Assembly: GCA_947259605.1 (NCBI GenBank)
Contig: CAMYMX010000141.1
Span: 1-7,807 of the forward strand
Length of the DNA: 7,807 nucleotides
Direction: 5' to 3'
Source of the DNA: an uncultured Polyangiaceae bacterium
GTDB lineage: Bacteria > Myxococcota_A > Polyangia > Polyangiales > Houyiibacteriaceae
The translations under genes and the position numbers were made by a program. This document shows positions 1 through 6,036 of the stretch, in pieces. The notes beneath the pieces were generated by a model that saw only the letters and a list, made by a program, of their open reading frames with translations, was not told the origin of the DNA and ran no database searches. The first letter of the stretch is position 1, and each line of letters begins with the position of its first letter.

Positions 1-591
1 GTCGACGGATCGGTCGCCGGGATCCTCGGCGTGGCCGACCCCATCAAAGACAATACGCCAGACGCCATCGCCGCCCTGCATGCGGAGGGGGTGCGCGTCG
101 TGATGCTCACCGGCGACAACCAAAAGACCGCCGATGCAGTCGCCGCGAAGCTGTCGATCGACGAGGTGATCGCCGAGGTGCTGCCCGATCAGAAGGCAGA
201 GGTCATCAAGCGCCTGCAGGACGGCGGAAGCGTCGTGGCGATGGCGGGCGACGGGATCAACGACGCCCCGGCGCTGGCCCAGGCTCATGTCGGAATCGCC
301 ATGGGCACCGGCACCGACGTGGCCATGGAGAGCGCGGGTGTGACACTGGTCAAAGGCGACCTCCGCGGAATCGTTCGTGCCCGAAAGCTCAGTCGGGCGA
401 CGATGGCCAACATCAAACAGAATCTGTTCTTTGCCTTCGTTTACAATAGCTTGGGGGTGCCGATTGCCGCTGGCGTGGCGTATCCCGTGTTTAACCTCCT
501 TCTCAGCCCGATGATCGCCGCAGCAGCCATGAGCTTCAGCTCTGTGTCCGTGATCGCAAACTCGTTGCGTCTACGCCGTGTGGATATTTGA
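1..591 (+). CDS. copA: Copper-exporting P-type ATPase (PIB-1 type), C-terminal part; 5' end outside window
   Basis: This is the last 196 residues of an inner-membrane Cu(I)-exporting P1B ATPase, read in frame from base 1. Visible parts, numbered from the window start, are the P-domain motif TGDN (37-40), the hinge motif GDGIND followed by APAL (83-92), and the last two membrane helices (about 141-187). The helix motifs are YN (148-149) and MSFSS (177-181). In characterised PIB-1 pumps, the YN and MxxSS motifs in the last two helices form Cu(I) sites, which favours copper/silver over zinc/cadmium. The phosphorylation motif DKTGT, the ATP-binding domain and any N-terminal metal-binding domains lie upstream and cannot be seen. 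The C-terminus ends a few residues after the last helix, as is usual, so the 3' end looks complete. The last 21 bases overlap a truncated minus-strand gene. The metal specificity is an inference from the helix motifs. Confidence 0.93.
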   Translation, partial: VDGSVAGILGVADPIKDNTPDAIAALHAEGVRVVMLTGDNQKTADAVAAKLSIDEVIAEVLPDQKAEVIKRLQDGGSVVAMAGDGINDAPALAQAHVGIAMGTGTDVAMESAGVTLVKGDLRGIVRARKLSRATMANIKQNLFFAFVYNSLGVPIAAGVAYPVFNLLLSPMIAAAAMSFSSVSVIANSLRLRRVDI

Positions 592-738
592 GCTGCGACG
601 TGGCAGGCGCTCGGCGGTCGAGCTGGGCCCCTTCGTTGGCCCACGGACTACCGTGCAGTCGATCGTTTCGCCGCGCTTGGTGAGCGAATCGAGCACGTGC
701 TTTCCGATGAAGCCGCTGGCTCCAGTCACGAGATACAT
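571..738 (-). pseudogene. Truncated NAD(P)-dependent epimerase/dehydratase-like gene (N-terminal remnant)
   Basis: This minus-strand reading frame of 55 codons begins MYLVTGASGFIGKHVLDSL. That is a textbook N-terminus of an extended short-chain dehydrogenase (NAD-dependent epimerase/dehydratase family): a beta strand, the TGxxGFIG dinucleotide-binding loop, then a helix. Family members are usually 280-350 residues. Here the resemblance fades after about residue 30-40, and the frame stops inside the last codons of copA on the other strand. The start is well supported by a perfect Shine-Dalgarno sequence, GGAGGTGAC, immediately before the ATG. The simplest reading is a formerly functional gene whose body was lost when the copA segment was joined to it. 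A short translated peptide is still possible, but no catalytic Tyr-Lys pair is present. The original substrate cannot be inferred. Confidence 0.7.
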
Positions 739-747
739 GTCACCTCC
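739..747 (-). promoter_or_regulatory. Strong Shine-Dalgarno sequence of the truncated dehydrogenase gene
   Basis: On the minus strand the bases directly before the ATG at 738 read GGAGGTGAC, a near-full complement of the 16S rRNA 3' end, with 4 bases between GGAGG and the ATG. It supports the start codon and argues that the remnant was once a genuine gene rather than a chance open frame. Confidence 0.75.
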
Positions 748-851
748 AGCGGTTGGGACGAGCGGCGATATCCGCGATGGCCCCCCGAGGGCAACACGAA
801 CCGCCACAAAAGCTTGGCTTTGCGGCGCCATTGAAGGTAGGAAACCGGCAG

Positions 852-1463
852 ATGCACCCTAGGCTCGAAGCCTACATCCGCCGCGCTCTGCTGCATATCG
901 ATGAGATTCCTGACGAGCGGAAGCGCGCGTTACGAGAAATCTCCGCGTTCGTTGTGGCCAAGCGTCGGGTAGGGCAGCTCGCCGAGCTCACGTTCGTCTG
1001 TACGCACAACTCTCGACGGAGCCAGATGGGGCAGCTCTGGGCCGCTGCCGCGGCGGCACACTTCGGCATCGATGGCGTGCGGACGTATTCTGGCGGCACC
1101 GAAGCGACGGCGTTCAACCCGCGTGCAGCGGCCGCGATGCAGCGCGCGGGCTTCGTCATCGAGAACCCAGGAGGCGACAATCCGCGCTACGAGGTGACGT
1201 TCGACGAAGATGGTCCGGTCATCGAATGCTTCTCGAAGACCTATGACGACGCGGTCAATCCCGCTCAAGGCTTCGCGGCCATCATGACCTGCTCCGATGC
1301 GGACGAGGCCTGTCCCGTCCTGATTGGCGCAGCTCTTCGCACGCCGATTCGGTATGAAGACCCCAAGATTTCCGACGGTACGCCCGAAGAAACCGCAGCG
1401 TATGACGCGCGGTGTCTGCAGATCGCGACCGAGATGCTGTACCTGTTGTCTCGAGTTTCTTAG
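852..1463 (+). CDS. arsC: Arsenate reductase, thioredoxin-type (low-molecular-weight phosphatase fold)
   Basis: This 203-residue cytoplasmic protein has the low-molecular-weight tyrosine-phosphatase fold and is predicted to reduce arsenate to arsenite. The P-loop is C50-THNSR-R56 followed by S57, fitting CX5R. A second pair of cysteines, C147 and C154, lies in TCSDADEACP, the same spacing as the C82/C89 relay of the plasmid pI258 ArsC. The DP of the acid loop is D170-P171 in YEDPKISDGT. All three redox cysteines of thioredoxin-coupled arsenate reductases are therefore present. The protein is longer than the classic 131-residue ArsC, with an N-terminal segment of about 45 residues and an insertion between P-loop and relay. 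Similar long forms exist and are often annotated only as protein tyrosine phosphatases. The ATG at 852 is chosen because AGGA lies 9 bases upstream and the conserved protein starts here; an in-frame ATG at 753 adds an unlikely sequence. It converges with the dehydrogenase gene next to acr3. Confidence 0.88.
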   Translation: MHPRLEAYIRRALLHIDEIPDERKRALREISAFVVAKRRVGQLAELTFVCTHNSRRSQMGQLWAAAAAAHFGIDGVRTYSGGTEATAFNPRAAAAMQRAGFVIENPGGDNPRYEVTFDEDGPVIECFSKTYDDAVNPAQGFAAIMTCSDADEACPVLIGAALRTPIRYEDPKISDGTPEETAAYDARCLQIATEMLYLLSRVS

Positions 1464-2335
1464 CGAACAATGACCGAACTCGGCTCCGGCGGTGCCCCCA
1501 GGACCTCGCGATTGGACGTGGGCTGCCGTCCGTCGGCCTCGCGGACGCTGAATTCTGCAGCGAGCTCCGCGACGATGAGCACGTGGCCCGACCGTTCCAT
1601 TCGCTTGGGGTCGCGATGGAGCGCTTCGATGACACGGCCGATGAGATCCGGGCTCTCGGCGTTCGCGAGAAACCTTCCATACGGACCGTTCAGGGCATCA
1701 GGGTGCTGGAACAGAGGCTCATTGCGTTCGGTTCGAACGAAGCCGAGCCAGAGGCTCATTGCGGCGACGTCGTGATCTCGAAAATCCACGGCCATGTCCA
1801 TCGCCATCTTGTCGACTCCCGCTTTTCCCGCGCCATACGCGGGGCCGTGCATGTAGCAGCGCCCGCCGTAGCTCGAGGTGAACACGACGAGGCTACCTCC
1901 GGTCCGAACCAGGATCGGCGCAGCAAAATAGCTGGCGACGTAGTGTGAGCGTTGCCCCACGTCGAGAATGCGCAAAAGGTCGAGGGACTTCTCCCAAAAC
2001 GGACCGGGCTTGGCGAGCTCTCTCGGCACCGCGGTCGCGTTGTTGACCAGGATGTCGAGTCGCCCTTGCTCGTCGCCGACCCGCTCGAACAACTGGCGAA
2101 CCTGCTCGTCATCGGAGTGGTCGCAAGTGACGGCGATGCCTAGGCCGCCAGCCTCGGTGACCGCCGTAGCCGTGGCCTGCACCGTCCCGCCAAGCGGATG
2201 CTTCTTGCCGCCTTCCTGGCTCCGTCCGCTGACGTACACCGTGGCACCTGAAGCACCCAGGGCGATGGCAACACCCTTCCCGACACCGCGGCTCGCGCCG
2301 GTGACGACGACAACTCTCTCGCGGCTCTCGTTCAT
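1460..2335 (-). CDS. Short-chain dehydrogenase/reductase, DHRS1-like, coupled to acr3
   Basis: This is a complete classical-fold SDR of 291 residues. It has the cofactor loop TGASRGVG (12-19), the NNA motif (98-100), catalytic S154 and the Y167-GAG-K171 pair at the standard 13- and 4-residue spacings. The N-terminal insertion after VSGRS (residues 40-50), the CDHSDDEQV segment and the ADGRQP stretch near the C-terminus recall the DHRS1-like subgroup, whose mammalian member is a carbonyl reductase. The substrate here is unknown. The ATG lies only 4 bases after the acr3 stop and no Shine-Dalgarno sequence is visible, so translation probably depends on ribosomes finishing acr3. Its stop codon overlaps the stop of convergent arsC, sharing bases 1461-1462 (TTAG at 1460-1463). 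SDRs are not standard members of ars operons, so an arsenic-related role is only an inference from position. Confidence 0.9.
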   Translation of the reverse strand: MNESRERVVVVTGASRGVGKGVAIALGASGATVYVSGRSQEGGKKHPLGGTVQATATAVTEAGGLGIAVTCDHSDDEQVRQLFERVGDEQGRLDILVNNATAVPRELAKPGPFWEKSLDLLRILDVGQRSHYVASYFAAPILVRTGGSLVVFTSSYGGRCYMHGPAYGAGKAGVDKMAMDMAVDFRDHDVAAMSLWLGFVRTERNEPLFQHPDALNGPYGRFLANAESPDLIGRVIEALHRDPKRMERSGHVLIVAELAAEFSVREADGRQPTSNREVLGAPPEPSSVIVR

Positions 2336-2339
2336 GGCG

Positions 2340-3401
2340 CTATGCTTTTAGCACGGCCGGTGGAGCGAAGTACCTCTTCCGGATCCTGAGGGCGACCCCG
2401 ACCAGGGCGATCATCACCGGCACCTCGACCAAGGGGCCGATCACCGCAGCAAAGGCGGCCCCGTGGTGAATGCCAAAGGTCGCGACGGCAACCGCGATCG
2501 CAAGCTCGAAGTTGTTCGACGCGGCCGTGAATGACAGCGTCGTCGCTACCGGGTAGTCGGCCCCCGCAGCCTTCGAGAGCCAGAACGAGATGAAGAACAT
2601 GGCCACGAAGTAGATGAGAAGCGGTATGGCGATCCGAACCACGTCGAACGGTAGGGCGACGATCGTGTCTCCCTTGAGCGAGAACATGACGACGATGGTG
2701 AAGAGAAGGGCGACTAGCGTGATCGGACCGATGCGCGGCGCAAACGATTCGTCGTACCAGTCGCGTCCCTTCGCCTTGATGAGCCCTGTTCGCGTCAGGA
2801 AGCCAGCAGCGAAGGGGATGCCGAGATAGATCGCGACGCTCTTGGCGATTTCGGTGATCGTGATGTCGACCACCATTCCTTCGAGGCCCAGCTGTGCCGG
2901 CAGCCAGGTTACGAAGAACCATGCGTAGACCGAGAAGAACAGAATCTGAAAGATCGAATTGAAAGCGACCAATCCCGCTGCGAATTCGCGGTCTCCGAGC
3001 GCAAGATCATTCCAGACGATGACCATGGCGATGCAGCGCGCCAGGCCGATGATAATCAGCCCGACCATGTACTCCGGCTTGTCGGGCAGCAATGTGACCG
3101 CCAGGGCAAACATGAGCACCGGGCCGATAACCCAGTTCTGAATCAGCGACAGCGTCAGGACCTTCTTATTGGTGAAGACACGCCCCATCTCCTCGTACCG
3201 GACTTTCGCGAGTGGCGGGTACATCATTAGAATCAACCCCACGGCGATGGGGATGGAAGTCGTACCGATGCTCATGGCGTTCAGCGCATCGGCAAATCCC
3301 GGCACCAGGTAGCCCAGGCCAATGCCGAGAGCCATGGCGACGAAGATCCACAGCGTTAGATAACGGTCGAGAAATGAAAGGTGGCGCTTCTGGTTGGTCA
3401 T
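2340..3401 (-). CDS. acr3: Arsenite efflux permease, ACR3 family
   Basis: This 353-residue integral inner-membrane protein exports arsenite using the membrane potential or proton gradient, as known for the Acr3 family of the BART superfamily. About ten hydrophobic segments can be followed from SFLDRYLTLWIFVAM (9-23) to the end. Family landmarks are LDRYLTLWIF (11-20), the conserved cysteine C123 in GLARCIAMVIVWNDLA, SNNFELAIAVA (295-305) and the late-helix glutamate E326 in GPLVEVPVM. Both the Cys and the Glu are known to be important in characterised Acr3 proteins. The start at 3401 gives MTNQKRHLSFLDRY, a normal Acr3 N-terminus. A frame extending upstream to 3557 would overlap the divergent gene and adds unrelated sequence. 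The gene is followed 4 bases later by the SDR. No ArsR gene or obvious ArsR operator is seen nearby, so its regulation cannot be read from this window. Confidence 0.94.
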   Translation of the reverse strand: MTNQKRHLSFLDRYLTLWIFVAMALGIGLGYLVPGFADALNAMSIGTTSIPIAVGLILMMYPPLAKVRYEEMGRVFTNKKVLTLSLIQNWVIGPVLMFALAVTLLPDKPEYMVGLIIIGLARCIAMVIVWNDLALGDREFAAGLVAFNSIFQILFFSVYAWFFVTWLPAQLGLEGMVVDITITEIAKSVAIYLGIPFAAGFLTRTGLIKAKGRDWYDESFAPRIGPITLVALLFTIVVMFSLKGDTIVALPFDVVRIAIPLLIYFVAMFFISFWLSKAAGADYPVATTLSFTAASNNFELAIAVAVATFGIHHGAAFAAVIGPLVEVPVMIALVGVALRIRKRYFAPPAVLKA

Positions 3402-3454
3402 CGTCTTGCGCTTCGCGTGGCGGCGGGGAGGAGCCTTCCATATACTCCGCGGCA
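3402..3454. promoter_or_regulatory. Divergent promoter region between acr3 and the acetoacetate-decarboxylase-family gene
   Basis: Only 53 bases separate the two divergent start codons. The plus strand carries TATACT at 3441-3446, a good -10 hexamer; 17 bases upstream there is only a weak -35 match (TGGCGG at 3418-3423). On the minus strand TATATG (3444-3439), a poorer -10, overlaps it, so the two promoters may compete. No clear Shine-Dalgarno sequence is found for either gene. No convincing operator palindrome was seen. Confidence 0.45.
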
Positions 3455-4210
3455 ATGAAAGCCGAGCCGTTTGTGCGTCGCCCCAGCGACTACTTGATTC
3501 AGGGCCGCAACGTGACGATGCCATGCGTCGTTCGGGACGCTTGCTCGGCAACCGCAACCTGGCTCGTCAGCGCGGGAGCGGCCCAGGCGCTGCTCCCCGG
3601 GCCCGAGCTCGAGATCGCGCAAGTCCTCCCGGGCCGCGGCCTGCTCAGCATCGCGTGCATCGACTACCGCGACAATGACTTAGGCGACTACAACGAAGTT
3701 TCGATTGCGTTTTTCGTTCGCAAGCGTGGTGACCGCAAGGGCATTCCGTTCATGGGCGCGGGGATTGACATGATGCGCGGCGTCCTTCCAACGCATATCA
3801 TTCATCTTCCGGTGAATCAGTCCTTCACCTGCGAGGCCGGCCGAACGATTTGGGGCTTTCCGAAAACGGTCGATGAGATCGATTTCGACACGAGCGGCGA
3901 CCGCGCTCGGTGCGTTTGGAACAAGGACGGACAGACCGTCCTAAAGATCAGCTTCCCGATGGGTGGAGAGCGCGAATTCCCGGAGCAAGAGCTCTGCACG
4001 TACAGCTACATCGACGGCGTGCTGCATCGAACGCCTTTCATCTCGAGCGCCAAGGATCTCGGCGTTCGGATAGGCGGCGTGAAAATGGCCCTCGGCGCAC
4101 ACCCGATCGCGGACGAGCTGCGTTCGCTCGGTCTTCCCAAGCCTGCGCTGATGAGCCTGTGGATGGGGAAGATGAAAGGCCGGTTCGACGCTGCCGAGAG
4201 GTGTACCTGA
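3455..4210 (+). CDS. Acetoacetate decarboxylase family protein
   Basis: This 251-residue protein resembles the acetoacetate decarboxylase (ADC) superfamily over its whole length. Support comes from the N-terminal strand region, the YNEVSIAFFVR segment (79-89), THIIHLPVNQSFTCEAGR (113-130) and the family hallmark WGFPK (133-137) followed by TVDEIDF. True ADC forms a Schiff base through a lysine in a GFPKK context and splits acetoacetate to acetone and CO2. Here K137 is kept but the following lysine is replaced by T138, so the decarboxylase reaction cannot be assumed. Many bacterial homologues of this superfamily have other or unknown activities. The ATG at 3455 is the first start in frame with the conserved protein. 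It has no Shine-Dalgarno sequence, but TATACT lies 8 bases upstream. The gene is the first of an apparent operon: frmA follows after 19 bases and then the MBL-fold hydrolase. Confidence 0.83.
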   Translation: MKAEPFVRRPSDYLIQGRNVTMPCVVRDACSATATWLVSAGAAQALLPGPELEIAQVLPGRGLLSIACIDYRDNDLGDYNEVSIAFFVRKRGDRKGIPFMGAGIDMMRGVLPTHIIHLPVNQSFTCEAGRTIWGFPKTVDEIDFDTSGDRARCVWNKDGQTVLKISFPMGGEREFPEQELCTYSYIDGVLHRTPFISSAKDLGVRIGGVKMALGAHPIADELRSLGLPKPALMSLWMGKMKGRFDAAERCT

Positions 4211-4217
4211 GGAACAA

Positions 4218-4223
4218 AGGGAG
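4218..4223 (+). promoter_or_regulatory. Ribosome binding site of frmA
   Basis: The sequence AGGGAG lies 6 bases before the ATG at 4230, within the 19-base gap after the preceding gene. It fixes the frmA start and implies independent initiation on a shared transcript. Confidence 0.65.
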
Positions 4224-4229
4224 AAACGC

Positions 4230-5339
4230 ATGGAAGTTCGCGCTGCAGTCGCCCACCAGGCAGGCAAACCACTATCTATCGAGACAGTACACCTCGACGG
4301 CCCGCGCGCTGGCGAGGTGCTGATCGAAATGAAGGCTACGGGCATCTGCCATACCGACGCGTACACCTTGTCGGGTGCAGATCCGGAGGGAATCTTTCCA
4401 TCGGTTCTCGGGCATGAAGGTGCCGGCGTGGTGGTCGAAGCCGGGCCTGGCGTGAGCTCGTTGAAGTCCGGGGACCACGTGATTCCGCTGTATGTTCCGG
4501 AGTGTCGCAACTGCGAGTATTGCACATCAGGCAAGACCAATCTGTGTCAGGCGGTGCGTTCGACACAAGGCAGAGGGCTGATGCCCGACGAGAGCAGCCG
4601 CTTTTCCATCGGCAAAGAGACGATCTTTCACTACATGGGCACCTCGACGTTCGCGCAGTACACGGTCGTGCCGGAGATCGCGGTCGCGAAAATTCGTGAG
4701 GACGCGCCGTTCGACAAAGTTTGCTACATCGGCTGTGGCGTGACGACTGGGATCGGAGCGGTGATCAACACTGCAAGGGTGGAGGCTGGCGCCAACGTAG
4801 TCGTATTCGGGCTTGGCGGCATCGGGCTCAACGTGGTGCAGGGGGCACGCATGGTGGGCGCCGACAAGATCATCGGCGTAGACCTCAACCCTGCGCGACG
4901 CCAGCTCGCCGAGAAGTTCGGGATGACTCACTTCGTCAATCCCAAGGAGGTCGAAGGCGATTTGGTTGCGTATCTCGTGGACCTGACGGGGGGCGGCGCG
5001 GACTACACGTTCGAGTGCATCGGGAACGTCGAGGTGATGCGCCAGGCGCTCGAGTGCTGTCACAAGGGCTGGGGCGAAAGCGTGATCATCGGCGTCGCCG
5101 GGGCCGGCGAGGAGATCGCCACGCGCCCCTTCCAGCTCGTCACCGGTCGCGTGTGGCGCGGGACCGCGTTTGGCGGCGCTAGGGGGCGGACCGACGTGCC
5201 GAAAATCGTCGACTGGTACATGGACGGAAAGATCAACATCGACGATCTGATCACGCACAAAATGCCGCTCGAAGAGATCAACACCGCGTTTGATTTGATG
5301 CACGAGGGGAAGTCGATCCGCAGCGTCGTGGAGTTCTGA
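4230..5339 (+). CDS. frmA: S-(hydroxymethyl)glutathione dehydrogenase / class III alcohol dehydrogenase
   Basis: This full-length (369 residues) zinc-dependent, NAD-linked class III alcohol dehydrogenase should oxidise S-(hydroxymethyl)glutathione, the spontaneous formaldehyde-glutathione adduct, to S-formylglutathione in the cytoplasm. Enzymes of this class can also reduce S-nitrosoglutathione. Catalytic zinc ligands are C40 (GICHTD), H62-E63 (GHEGAG) and C169 (GCGVTTG). The structural zinc site is C92, C95, C98 and C106 in ECRNCEYCTSGKTNLC. The cofactor loop is GLGGIG (194-199), with D218 ending the next strand, as expected for NAD. R115 in TQGRGLMPD fits the class III arginine that binds the glutathione carboxylate, which separates it from ordinary ethanol dehydrogenases. 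It differs from mycothiol-dependent MscR. The gene is between an ADC-family gene and an MBL-fold hydrolase whose ATG is one base after the TGA. Confidence 0.94.
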   Translation: MEVRAAVAHQAGKPLSIETVHLDGPRAGEVLIEMKATGICHTDAYTLSGADPEGIFPSVLGHEGAGVVVEAGPGVSSLKSGDHVIPLYVPECRNCEYCTSGKTNLCQAVRSTQGRGLMPDESSRFSIGKETIFHYMGTSTFAQYTVVPEIAVAKIREDAPFDKVCYIGCGVTTGIGAVINTARVEAGANVVVFGLGGIGLNVVQGARMVGADKIIGVDLNPARRQLAEKFGMTHFVNPKEVEGDLVAYLVDLTGGGADYTFECIGNVEVMRQALECCHKGWGESVIIGVAGAGEEIATRPFQLVTGRVWRGTAFGGARGRTDVPKIVDWYMDGKINIDDLITHKMPLEEINTAFDLMHEGKSIRSVVEF

Positions 5340-5340
5340 G

Positions 5341-6024
5341 ATGAGCACCGAGTCCGAGGTTTTCATTCATCAGTTCGAGCTTGGCCCCTGGGACAATTTC
5401 ATTTACTTCATAGGCGACAGGGCTACGCGGCAGTGCGCGGTCGTCGACCCGGCGTGGGATGCGGGCTTCATTCTCGAAGAAGCCAAGCGCCTCGACGTCG
5501 AGATCAGCCACATTCTTTGCACTCACAGTCACTTCGACCACGTGAATCGCGTGGACGAAATTCTAGAGAAGCGAGACGTGCCGGTGCACATGCTTGGTGA
5601 AGAAATCGACTTCTCGGGCTTTCGTTGTGAGAACCTGCGGCGTCAAAGCCCCGGCGATGTCTTTCGCATCGGCGATCATCTCGAGGTCACGATGGTGCAC
5701 ACGCCCGGTCACACGCCGGGTTCGACCACGTTTCGCATCCGGGACGCGATCGTCACCGGCGACACGCTTTTCATCCAAGGCTGTGGACGCTGCGACTTCA
5801 TCGGTGGCGATCCGAAGGTGATGTACCAAACCCTCAAGACCCTCACCGCGAAGCTGCCCAAAGACACCCGAATGTACCCGGGTCACAACTACGGCCCGGT
5901 GACGGTCTCGACCCTCGACGAGGAGCTCAAAGCAAACCCGTACCTGCAACACCAGACCCTCGAAGCTTTCGTCTCCCACCGAATGGAAGGCAAAACGCCT
6001 GGCACCCCGCTTCCAAAGCCATGA
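5341..6024 (+). CDS. Metallo-beta-lactamase-fold hydrolase, glyoxalase II / ETHE1-like
   Basis: This is a 227-residue soluble MBL-fold protein. Metal-binding residues are all in place: THSHFDH (H62, H64, D66, H67), H124 in TPGHTPGS, D141 in VTGDTLF and H182 in PGHNYG. The segment GCGRCDF (147-153) and the C-terminal PVTVSTLDEELKANPYL (186-202) closely recall glyoxalase II and ETHE1 persulfide dioxygenase, in which the equivalent segment is GCGRTDF. Likely substrates are therefore glutathione thioesters or glutathione persulfide. Its ATG lies one base after the frmA stop (TGAGATG), with GGAG inside the frmA end serving as a weak ribosome binding site, so the two are very probably co-translated. 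From this position, hydrolysis of S-formylglutathione is an attractive inference, since no FrmB/FghA-type esterase is seen. The family alone does not decide between thioesterase and dioxygenase. Confidence 0.88.
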   Translation: MSTESEVFIHQFELGPWDNFIYFIGDRATRQCAVVDPAWDAGFILEEAKRLDVEISHILCTHSHFDHVNRVDEILEKRDVPVHMLGEEIDFSGFRCENLRRQSPGDVFRIGDHLEVTMVHTPGHTPGSTTFRIRDAIVTGDTLFIQGCGRCDFIGGDPKVMYQTLKTLTAKLPKDTRMYPGHNYGPVTVSTLDEELKANPYLQHQTLEAFVSHRMEGKTPGTPLPKP

Positions 6025-6036
6025 AGGATGTGGCCG

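Noticed and set aside
624..643. Hairpin TGGGCC / GGCCCA with 8-base loop downstream of copA, as a terminator
   Set aside because: The stem is only 6 pairs and no T-tract follows. It also falls in the coding remnant (Gly-Pro repeats), so a Rho-independent terminator is not supported.
1412..1948. Plus-strand open frame of 178 codons across the arsC 3' end and the SDR gene
   Set aside because: It is a shadow of two well-supported genes in other frames, with no family resemblance.
3402..3557. Upstream extension of the acr3 frame to an ATG at 3557
   Set aside because: It adds 52 residues of Arg/Ser-rich sequence unlike any Acr3 N-terminus and overlaps the divergent ADC-family gene. MTNQKRHLSFLDRY at 3401 is a normal start.
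4230..5339. Mycothiol-dependent formaldehyde dehydrogenase (MscR) as the identity of the alcohol dehydrogenase
   Set aside because: The structural-zinc region and TQGRGLMPD segment match glutathione-dependent class III enzymes, and the general sequence is not MscR-like.
4527..5366. Long minus-strand open frame (279 codons) opposite frmA
   Set aside because: It mirrors the conserved frmA gene, is rich in Arg/His/Asp/Val as expected for an antisense frame of GC-rich DNA, and shows no recognisable fold or start signals.
5704..5720. Inverted repeat CCCGG / CCGGG in the MBL hydrolase gene
   Set aside because: It encodes the conserved HTPGHTPGS metal-binding loop and is explained by repeated Pro-Gly codons.
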